Assembly: GCA_937928195.1 (NCBI GenBank) | Contig: CALEYZ010000185.1 | Location: 1-11,717 of the forward strand | Length of the DNA stretch: 11,717 nucleotides | Direction: 5' to 3' | Source of the DNA: an uncultured Limnohabitans sp. | GTDB lineage: Bacteria; Pseudomonadota; Gammaproteobacteria; Burkholderiales; Burkholderiaceae_C | Part shown: in pieces, positions 7,047 to 11,717 of the stretch | Numbering within the stretch: position 1 is the stretch's first letter | Layout of the letters: every line of letters starts with the position of its first letter | Program-made: the position numbers and the translations under genes | The notes under the pieces: generated by a model | Seen by the model: only the letters and a program-made list of their open reading frames with translations | What the model was told of the DNA's origin: nothing | Databases searched by the model: none

Positions 7047-7218
7047 CAGGGCATTGTGTCATGGTCATTGGTAGGTTTTAAAAAGTGGCAATCAAAGTGA
7101 TACATGACATAAATCAGTTTTTGTCAGAAGGTGAACTGGTACAAACAAAAAGCTTGTCAACATGAAGCGGAAGGACCGCATCAGTGTCTGAACTTGTGCC
7201 AGCAGAAAGGATTGAACA
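7047..7218. promoter_or_regulatory. Divergent sox/lig promoter region
   Basis: The 172-base AT-richer gap must hold promoters for both soxXYZA (minus) and ligAB (plus). Visible elements are TGACA at 7105-7109 facing TGTCA at 7122-7126 (an inverted pair 12 bases apart), and a second TGTCA at 7154-7158, 32 bases from the first. On the minus strand 7159-7154 reads TTGACA, a perfect -35 hexamer, but no good -10 stands at the right distance. No promoter can be placed with confidence. A LysR- or TetR-type operator here is plausible but unproven. AAAGGA at 7205-7210 is the ligA Shine-Dalgarno. Confidence 0.45.
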
Positions 7219-7554
7219 ATGGCCATCCCAGGAACCACCCCCTTTGACGGAGAACAAGCCCAAAAGGGCTATGCGCTGAACAAAATGTGCTTTTCTTTCA
7301 ATTCGGCCGACAACAGAAAAGCCTTTGTAGAAGACCCTGAAGCCTACATGCGCAGCTACGCCCTGAATGCGGAACAGGCCGAGGCCATTCGTTCAAAACA
7401 AGTCTTGAGACTCATCGCTGCAGGTGGCAATGCGTATTACTTGGCCAAGTTTGCCGGCATCTTTGGTCTGGACATGCAAGACATTGGTGCGCAACAAACG
7501 GGCATGACCAAAGAGGCGTTTCAAGCCAAATTGCGCGCAGCTGCAAACGACTAA
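7219..7554 (+). CDS. ligA: LigA-type small (alpha) subunit of an extradiol protocatechuate 4,5-dioxygenase
   Basis: This 111-residue alpha-helical cap subunit aligns with Sphingobium LigA over its core: IPGT near the start, QKGYALNK (15-22), NRKAF (33-37), the EAYMRSYALN stretch, AAGGNAYYLAKF (67-78) and QTGMTKEAFQAKL (94-106). By memory of the 139-residue reference, about 19 N-terminal and 17 C-terminal residues are missing, so this is a compact form. LigA packs on the LigB active site and closes it over the substrate. ATG 7219 follows AAAGGA with good spacing. ligB begins 25 bases after the stop. Automatic pipelines sometimes misname this family as a protocatechuate 3,4-dioxygenase; the fold and partner rule that out. 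Confidence 0.88.
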   Translation: MAIPGTTPFDGEQAQKGYALNKMCFSFNSADNRKAFVEDPEAYMRSYALNAEQAEAIRSKQVLRLIAAGGNAYYLAKFAGIFGLDMQDIGAQQTGMTKEAFQAKLRAAAND

Positions 7555-7579
7555 CAGCAAATCCATTCGGAGTAACAGC

Positions 7580-8425
7580 ATGGCAAAACTCATTGGTGGC
7601 TTGGCCACATCTCACATTCCCGCCATTGGCAGCGCTATCCACAAAGGTATTCAGCAAGAACCATATTGGAAGCCTTTTTTCGATGGCTATCCACCGGTGC
7701 AAAATTGGCTAAAAAATGCAAAGCCTGACGTGGTGGTGGTGTTCTACAACGACCATGGTTTGAATTTTTTCCTGGACAAAATGCCGACGTTCGCAGTCGG
7801 CGCAGCCGCGCAGTACAACAATGCAGACGAAGGCTGGGGCATTCCAACCTTGCCACCATTCCAAGGCAATACGGCCCTGTCATGGCATTTGATCAATCAC
7901 TTGGTGGCCCATGACTTTGATGTCACCACCTGCCAAGAAATGCTGGTGGACCATGCGTGCACCTTGCCCTTGAAGTTGTTCTGGCCTGAAGGTCCTTGCC
8001 CTGTTCAAGTGGTGCCCATTTGCATCAACACGGTTCAGTTTCCTTTGCCATCGGCCAAGCGGGTGTATGCGTTGGGCAAAGCTGTCGGTGAAGCCATTGC
8101 GCAATGGCCCTCTGATCACAAGGTGGCGGTGGTTGCCTCTGGCGGTTTAAGCCATCAGCTGGACGGCGAGCGAGCTGGCTTCATCAACAAGGCCTTTGAT
8201 TTGGAGTTCATGGACAGCTTGGTCAGCAATCCCGAATGGGCCACGCAGTTCAATACCTTGGAGCTGGTTGAGAAAACGGGTACTCAGGGCGTGGAACTCT
8301 TGATGTGGCTGGCCATGCGTGCCGCGTTAACCAGCGCATCTGGCCGGGTTCGTGAAGTGCATCGCAACTACCACATCCCCATCTCCAATACGGCCACAGG
8401 GCTGATGGCATTCGCAGTTGATTGA
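7580..8425 (+). CDS. ligB: LigB-type catalytic (beta) subunit of an extradiol protocatechuate 4,5-dioxygenase
   Basis: This 281-residue class III extradiol dioxygenase cleaves catecholic acids next to the hydroxyl pair using Fe(II) and O2 in the cytoplasm. The iron ligands match LigB: His12 in TSHIPA, His59 in YNDHG and Glu239 in QGVELLMW. The catalytic base is His192 in SGGLSHQL. His125 in VDHACT and Ser269 in YHIPISNTATG fall where LigB holds the substrate carboxylate, which favours protocatechuate or gallate. The protein is about 20 residues shorter than LigB at the C-terminus, parallel to the trimmed LigA. CGGAG at 7568-7572 precedes the ATG. None of the later genes of 4,5-cleavage (semialdehyde dehydrogenase, lactone hydrolase, hydratase, aldolase) lies in the window. 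The exact substrate is therefore open among protocatechuate, gallate and their methyl ethers. Confidence 0.92.
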   Translation: MAKLIGGLATSHIPAIGSAIHKGIQQEPYWKPFFDGYPPVQNWLKNAKPDVVVVFYNDHGLNFFLDKMPTFAVGAAAQYNNADEGWGIPTLPPFQGNTALSWHLINHLVAHDFDVTTCQEMLVDHACTLPLKLFWPEGPCPVQVVPICINTVQFPLPSAKRVYALGKAVGEAIAQWPSDHKVAVVASGGLSHQLDGERAGFINKAFDLEFMDSLVSNPEWATQFNTLELVEKTGTQGVELLMWLAMRAALTSASGRVREVHRNYHIPISNTATGLMAFAVD

Positions 8426-8430
8426 GAATG

Positions 8431-8454
8431 GAAATACGGGTTAACCCGTATTTC
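8431..8454. promoter_or_regulatory. Perfect 24-bp palindrome between ligB and paaZ
   Basis: GAAATACGGGTT (8431-8442) is followed directly by its exact reverse complement AACCCGTATTTC (8443-8454), five bases after the ligB stop. As RNA it would be a 10-bp stem closed by UUAA. No T tract follows, so an intrinsic terminator is unlikely. A 24-bp uninterrupted dyad is the size of a dimeric repressor operator and may control paaZ, which starts 126 bases downstream. The bound protein is unknown. Confidence 0.7.
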
Positions 8455-8473
8455 AGGGTGTCGCCTAAAAACA

Positions 8474-8496
8474 TGGAAACATGCATAATATTTCCA
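8474..8496. promoter_or_regulatory. Imperfect dyad with a -10-like hexamer upstream of paaZ
   Basis: TGGAAA (8474-8479) and TTTCCA (8491-8496) are inverted arms around an 11-base centre that contains CATAAT (8484-8489), five of six matches to a -10 box. If that is the paaZ promoter, a protein bound to the arms would cover it. No good -35 hexamer stands 16-18 bases upstream, so the promoter call is weak. Confidence 0.35.
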
Positions 8497-8580
8497 GTCC
8501 GTGCGGTTGGTTAATTGTCTGACTGGTTTCCTACTGCATGTTTTCTCTCTGTTTATCCATCGCCTTTGGGCGCACCACTT

Positions 8581-10626
8581 ATGACCACCGTTCTCCAAAG
8601 TTTTGTCGCCGGCCGCTGGGTTGGTCAACAAGCTGCGCAAGCCTTGCACAGCGCCATCAACGGCCAAGAAGTGGCCTTCGCCCACGCCGAGCACCTTGAT
8701 TTCGCAGAGGCTCTGCACTATGGCCGTACCACAGGTTTGCAGGGCATGTTGGCCATGGACTTCCAGCAACGCGCCGCCGCACTGCGCGCATTGGCCAAAT
8801 ATTTGGGCGAGCGCAAAGAAGAGCTGTATGCCATTTCTGCTCACACAGGTGCAACCCGCATTGACTCTTGGGTCGACATCGAGGGCGGTACGGGCACTTT
8901 GTTTGCCTATGCCGGCATGGCCGCCAGTGAATTGCCCAGTGGCAATTTGATCCATGAAGGCCCCGTTGTGTCCTTGGGTAAAAAGAACACTTTTGCTGGA
9001 ACTCACATCTTGGTGCCTCGTGGTGGTGTGGCTGTGCACATCAATGCTTTCAATTTTCCTGTGTGGGGTTTGTTGGAAAAATTCGCCCCCACTTTCTTGG
9101 CCGGTATGCCCTGCATCGGCAAGCCTGCCACTGCCACCAGCTACCTCACCGAAGCCTTGGTTCGCATGATTGACCAGTCAGGCATCTTGCCCAAGGGCGC
9201 ACTGCAATTGGTGATTGGCGGCACTGGTGATTTACTCGACCGCTTGGATGTGGCCGACGTCGTCACGTTCACAGGCTCTGCCGACACGGCCGCCAAGCTG
9301 CGTGTCAATGACAACCTGGTTCGCAACAGCATTCCTTTCAACGCCGAAGCCGACTCTTTGAATTGCGCCATCTTGGCCGATGACGTCACACCCGATGACG
9401 AAGAGTTCGATTTGTTTGTCAAAGAAGTGGTGCGCGAAATGACCGTGAAAGCGGGGCAAAAATGCACGGCCATTCGCCGCGCTATCGTGCCGCGCAAACA
9501 CTTGGACGCGGTGGCTGAAAAAATCAAAGCCCGCCTGGCTAAAGTGGTGGTGGGCGACCCTTCTGTGGAAGGCGTGAAGATGGGCGCCTTGGCCTCCAAG
9601 TCGCAACAAGCGGACGTGGCCGAACGCGTAGCCTTGCTGCGCCAAAGCGCCGAGTTGGTTTGCGGTGGCGATGCCAATTTCAGCGTGGTGGGAGAGGGCG
9701 TGGCCAATGGCGCGTTCTTCCAGCCTACGTTGCTGATGTGCCAAAAACCCATGAGCACAGACAGTGTTCATGACATTGAAGCTTTCGGCCCTGTCAGCAC
9801 GCTCATGCCGTACGACAATTTGGAAGAAGCCATGGCTTTGGCCAAGCGCGGCAAAGGCAGCTTGGTGGGTTCCTTGATCACCAGGTCAACTGCCGTGGCG
9901 GCCCAAGTGGTGCCGCGTTTGGCGGCCAACCATGGTCGCTTGCATGTGCTCGATCGCGAGTCGGCAGGCGAATCGACCGGCCATGGTTCACCTTTGCCTT
10001 CCTTGAAGCACGGTGGTCCAGGTCGCGCTGGCGGGGGCGAAGAGTTGGGTGGGATTCGCGCTGTGACGCACATGATGCAACGCGCCGCAGTACAGGGCTC
10101 TCCAACCATGTTGACCGCCATCACGCGTGAATACGCGCGCGGTGCCAAGGTCATTGAAACCGGGACACACCCTTTCAAACGTTACTTCGAAGAATTGCAA
10201 ATTGGCGAGTCTTTGCTGACTGCAGCCAAAGTCATTGGCGAAGCGGATGTCAAGGCGTTTGGTGAGCTCACAGGCGACATGTTCTACATGCACTTTGACG
10301 ACGAAGCGGCCAAAGCATCTGCCTTTGGTAAGCGCATTGCGCATGGTTACTTGGTCTTGTCCGATGCCGCAGGTTTGTTTGTGGTGGCCGAACCCGGTCC
10401 GGTGTTGGCCAACTATGGCCTGGACACGTTGCGTTTTGTGAAGCCTGTGGGCTTGGGTGACAGCATCCAAGTGCGCCTGACCTGCAAACGTAAAATTGAC
10501 CGCAATAAGAAAGACGCCAATGGCCAAGGGCAGGGCGTGGTGGCATGGGATGTGGAAGTCACCAACCAAGACAAAGAATTGGTGGCCAGCTATGACATCC
10601 TCACGTTGGTTTCCAAAAAGGGATGA
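8581..10626 (+). CDS. paaZ: PaaZ, bifunctional oxepin-CoA hydrolase / 3-oxo-5,6-dehydrosuberyl-CoA semialdehyde dehydrogenase
   Basis: This 681-residue cytoplasmic fusion enzyme has exactly the length of E. coli PaaZ. Residues 1 to about 520 are an aldehyde dehydrogenase with SWVDIEGG (96-103), NAFNFPVWG (155-163), VTFTGSA (228-234), the general base Glu256 in NAEADS, and the nucleophile Cys295 in GQKCTA. STGHGSPLP (465-473) and HGGPGRAGGGEELGG (477-491) are PaaZ hallmarks. Residues about 530-681 form a MaoC-type (R)-hydratase hot-dog domain with catalytic Asp566 and His571 in TGDMFYMHFD, followed by HGYLVLS (588-594). It opens oxepin-CoA and oxidises the resulting aldehyde to prevent a dead-end product in phenylacetate catabolism. 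I chose ATG 8581 because MTTVLQSFVAGRW matches the family start; the in-frame TTG 8515 would add 22 unrelated residues. No clear Shine-Dalgarno is seen. No other paa gene is present in the window. Confidence 0.96.
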   Translation: MTTVLQSFVAGRWVGQQAAQALHSAINGQEVAFAHAEHLDFAEALHYGRTTGLQGMLAMDFQQRAAALRALAKYLGERKEELYAISAHTGATRIDSWVDIEGGTGTLFAYAGMAASELPSGNLIHEGPVVSLGKKNTFAGTHILVPRGGVAVHINAFNFPVWGLLEKFAPTFLAGMPCIGKPATATSYLTEALVRMIDQSGILPKGALQLVIGGTGDLLDRLDVADVVTFTGSADTAAKLRVNDNLVRNSIPFNAEADSLNCAILADDVTPDDEEFDLFVKEVVREMTVKAGQKCTAIRRAIVPRKHLDAVAEKIKARLAKVVVGDPSVEGVKMGALASKSQQADVAERVALLRQSAELVCGGDANFSVVGEGVANGAFFQPTLLMCQKPMSTDSVHDIEAFGPVSTLMPYDNLEEAMALAKRGKGSLVGSLITRSTAVAAQVVPRLAANHGRLHVLDRESAGESTGHGSPLPSLKHGGPGRAGGGEELGGIRAVTHMMQRAAVQGSPTMLTAITREYARGAKVIETGTHPFKRYFEELQIGESLLTAAKVIGEADVKAFGELTGDMFYMHFDDEAAKASAFGKRIAHGYLVLSDAAGLFVVAEPGPVLANYGLDTLRFVKPVGLGDSIQVRLTCKRKIDRNKKDANGQGQGVVAWDVEVTNQDKELVASYDILTLVSKKG

Positions 10627-10656
10627 AATCCCTGACGGCCGATAACCCCAGCGAGT

Positions 10657-10683
10657 TTGGGTGTTTTAGAAATACCTTCTAAT
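10657..10683 (+). promoter_or_regulatory. Possible promoter of the riboswitch-terC unit
   Basis: TTGGGT (10657-10662) and TCTAAT (10678-10683) could act as -35 and -10 hexamers, with a short 15-base spacer. Transcription would begin near 10690, almost exactly at the first paired bases of the aptamer, which is where a riboswitch leader should start. The -35 is poor, so the call rests mainly on position. No clear terminator for paaZ is seen in 10627-10656; a 4-bp CCCA/TGGG stem is too weak. Confidence 0.35.
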
Positions 10684-10689
10684 ACACCT

Positions 10690-10809
10690 GTCGTTGGGGA
10701 GTAGCCTCATTTCTTCTTCCAAGAAATCGACACATCGTCAGTACGGGACTTTTCAGTCCCCGGTGTGTCGAGCTTGTTGTGACACAACAGGTAAAGCAAG
10801 ACCTTCGAT
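10690..10809 (+). ncRNA. yybP-ykoY manganese riboswitch aptamer
   Basis: The leader contains the invariant segments of the yybP-ykoY family. GGGGAGTAGC (10696-10705) opens the element and AGCAAGACCTT (10795-10805) closes it. Between them lie a hairpin TTTCTTCTTCCAAGAAA (10710-10726), CGACACA (10728-10734) pairing with TGTGTCG (10764-10770), and the conserved CGTCAGTACG (10737-10746). GGGACTTTTCAGTCCC (10745-10760) is an inner hairpin, and TTGTTGTGACACAACA (10774-10789) another. P1 can form from GTCG and GG (10690-10697) with CC and CGAT (10802-10809), around two U-U mismatches. This class senses Mn2+ and commonly precedes TerC-family genes such as E. coli alx, as it does here. Confidence 0.95.
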
Positions 10810-10817
10810 CTCTCGCA

Positions 10818-10885
10818 CCACAGCGCCCTTTTGAGTCAAACTCAATGGCGGTGAATGTGGCGTTGTACTGATCGCATGAAAGTCT
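10818..10885 (+). promoter_or_regulatory. Expression platform of the manganese riboswitch
   Basis: A long hairpin follows the aptamer: CCACA (10818-10822) pairs with TGTGG (10856-10860), CGCC (10824-10827) with GGCG (10847-10850), and TTGAGT (10831-10836) with ACTCAA (10840-10845). No U tract follows it. GAAAGTCT (10878-10885) holds the likely Shine-Dalgarno GAAAG, six bases before the terC ATG. It is complementary at seven of eight positions to AGACCTTC (10799-10806), the 3' strand of aptamer helix P1. Mn2+-stabilised P1 would therefore release the ribosome site, giving an ON switch at translation. This is inference from pairing only. Confidence 0.6.
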
Positions 10886-10888
10886 GAT

Positions 10889-11575
10889 ATGGAACTTTTT
10901 TCTCTCCCCTGGTGGTCTGCTTTGTTGGCCATCGTGCTCATTGATTTGGTTTTGGCGGGTGACAACGCCATTGTGATTGCGCTTGCCGCTAGAAACCTAC
11001 CCGCAGAACACCAACGCAAAGCCATCATTTGGGGCACAGTCGGCGCCATTGCGGTCCGATCGGTCATGACCGTGGGCGTGGTGTGGTTGCTCAAAATTCC
11101 GGGTCTGATGCTGGTCGGTGGTTTGGGTCTTTTGTGGATTGCCTACAAACTCATTTCAGACACCTCCGAAGGTGAACATGAGGGTGGCGCTGCCACCACG
11201 TTTTGGGGCGCCATGAAAACCATCATCGTGGCCGATGCCTTGATGGGCGTCGACAACGTGTTGGGTGTTGCAGGCGCTGCCAACGGTTCATTTGACCTGG
11301 TGGTTTTGGGCTTGCTGATCAGCATTCCCATCGTGGTCTTGGGCAGTCAGCTGGTGCTTCGCTTGGTTGAGAAATGGCCTGTGATCATTCACTTGGGTGC
11401 CGCCGTTCTCGCGTTCACAGCTGCACAAATGATTGTGAACGAAAAGTTTTTGGACCCCTTGTTCGATGGTGGTGAAACCATCCACACGGTAGCGCGCATC
11501 GCAACTTATGTGGTCGCGATTGCCGGTGTGTTGGGCATGGGTTGGTTGACCACACGCAAGCAGGACAGCGAATAA
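10889..11575 (+). CDS. TerC/Alx-family integral membrane protein, probable manganese exporter
   Basis: This 228-residue inner-membrane protein has about seven hydrophobic helices. Two acidic membrane motifs mark the TerC family: IDLVLAGDNAIVIALAAR (near 18-35) in the first helix and ADALMGVDNVLGVAGA (near 115-130) after the central charged loop (SDTSEGEHEGG, 90-100). The paired Asp/Asn residues are thought to bind the metal. Members such as E. coli Alx and Bacillus MeeY/MeeF export manganese or supply it to exoenzymes. The yybP-ykoY riboswitch directly upstream strongly supports a manganese role over tellurite resistance. The protein is of the short, YjbE-like class without CBS or CorC domains. 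The weak GAAAG ribosome site at 10878 is part of the proposed switch. The gene is monocistronic and ends in a strong terminator. Confidence 0.92.
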   Translation: MELFSLPWWSALLAIVLIDLVLAGDNAIVIALAARNLPAEHQRKAIIWGTVGAIAVRSVMTVGVVWLLKIPGLMLVGGLGLLWIAYKLISDTSEGEHEGGAATTFWGAMKTIIVADALMGVDNVLGVAGAANGSFDLVVLGLLISIPIVVLGSQLVLRLVEKWPVIIHLGAAVLAFTAAQMIVNEKFLDPLFDGGETIHTVARIATYVVAIAGVLGMGWLTTRKQDSE

Positions 11576-11593
11576 ACTTTTGAATCGCATCCG

Positions 11594-11634
11594 AAAAAAA
11601 AAGCCTTCGCAGCAATTGCTGGAAGGCTTTTTTT
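11594..11634. terminator. Bidirectional rho-independent terminator between terC and rpoD
   Basis: AAGCCTTC (11601-11608) pairs perfectly with GAAGGCTT (11622-11629). Inside, CAGC (11610-11613) pairs with GCTG (11618-11621) after one bulged G, leaving the loop AATT. Nine A residues precede the stem (11594-11602, the last two within it) and seven T residues follow (11628-11634), so both strands carry a U tract. It serves terC from the left and the convergent sigma-factor gene from the right. Confidence 0.95.
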
Positions 11635-11662
11635 GTGGCGCTGCAAAGTGGCAGCGCTGTGA

Positions 11663-11717
11663 TTACATCGTGTCGATGAAGCTGCGCAGTTTGTCGCTGC
11701 GGCTGGGGTGCTTCAAC
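11663..11717 (-). CDS. rpoD: RpoD-type primary sigma factor, last 17 codons (5' part beyond window)
   Basis: On the minus strand the window edge opens in a frame reading LKHPSRSDKLRSFIDTM and stopping with TAA at 11665-11663. This matches the extreme C-terminus of the housekeeping sigma factor, which in E. coli reads LRHPSRSEVLRSFLDD right after the region 4.2 DNA-binding helix. RpoD is the primary sigma-70 that directs RNA polymerase to -35/-10 promoters. HPSRS and LRSF are diagnostic for RpoD rather than RpoS or RpoH. Only the tail is seen, so domain integrity cannot be judged. The gene converges on terC and shares its terminator. Confidence 0.85.
   Translation of the reverse strand, partial: LKHPSRSDKLRSFIDTM

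Noticed and set aside
8515..8580. TTG start extending PaaZ by 22 residues
   Set aside because: The extension does not resemble PaaZ N-termini, and the ATG at 8581 gives the exact family length of 681 residues.
8368..9039. 223-codon minus-strand frame covering the ligB end, spacer and paaZ start
   Set aside because: It crosses the regulatory palindrome and two real genes, and shows no domain, signal or ribosome site.
9141..9771. Two overlapping minus-strand open frames of 205 and 179 codons inside paaZ
   Set aside because: Both are antisense to the conserved aldehyde dehydrogenase domain and show low-complexity Ser/Thr or His-rich translations without family features.
1..11717. Mobile elements, CRISPR arrays, tRNA or rRNA genes, phage or defence genes
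   Set aside because: I saw no transposase, integrase, spaced direct repeats or structural RNA other than the riboswitch. The gene content is metabolic, with no visible change in base composition.

Overview
The window is chromosomal DNA of a betaproteobacterium, most likely Burkholderiales and probably Comamonadaceae-like (Limnohabitans/Rhodoferax type). The basis is gene content and protein similarity recalled from known families: LigAB, Sox proteins, PaaZ of exactly E. coli length, and an RpoD-type C-terminus. Taxonomy is an inference, not a search result. Genes are densely packed. There is no insertion sequence, CRISPR array, tRNA or rRNA, and no gene-free stretch longer than about 300 bases.

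Layout. (1) Bases 1-2202, plus strand: a tight three-gene operon with the C-terminal half of a VOC/HPPD-like protein, a TIM-barrel protein with the metal-ligand pattern of QuiC-type 3-dehydroshikimate dehydratases, and an aldo/keto reductase, closed by a UUCG terminator. (2) 2203-5088, plus: a hairpin leader and an isoquinoline-1-oxidoreductase-type molybdenum hydroxylase pair, a [2Fe-2S] small subunit and a Tat-exported large subunit. (3) 5126-7046, minus: a compact soxXYZA operon (transcribed X, Y, Z, A) without soxB or soxCD in view. (4) 7219-8425, plus, divergent from sox: ligA-ligB, an extradiol protocatechuate 4,5-dioxygenase-type enzyme. (5) 8426-8580: a spacer with a perfect 24-bp palindrome and a second dyad. 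(6) 8581-10626, plus: a solitary paaZ. (7) 10627-11575, plus: a yybP-ykoY manganese riboswitch leader followed by a TerC/Alx-family membrane protein, then a bidirectional terminator. (8) 11663-11717, minus: the last 17 codons of an RpoD-type sigma factor.

How the genes may work together. A 3-dehydroshikimate dehydratase would make protocatechuate, which LigAB would open by meta cleavage. The window therefore holds two separated steps of a quinate/shikimate-to-ring-cleavage route, without the later pathway genes. PaaZ adds a CoA-dependent ring-opening/aldehyde oxidation step of phenylacetate catabolism. The molybdenum hydroxylase and Sox proteins are periplasmic redox modules that deliver electrons to c-type cytochromes. 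The TerC unit is separate and concerns manganese export under riboswitch control.

I do not see a clearly new multi-gene system. The points most worth a second look are: the riboswitch with a visible Shine-Dalgarno/anti-Shine-Dalgarno pairing; the SoxY whose C-terminal arm is not GGCGG; the hairpin abutting the Shine-Dalgarno site of the molybdenum hydroxylase operon; the perfect palindrome upstream of paaZ; and the split, reversed arrangement of the two domains that are fused in QuiC1.
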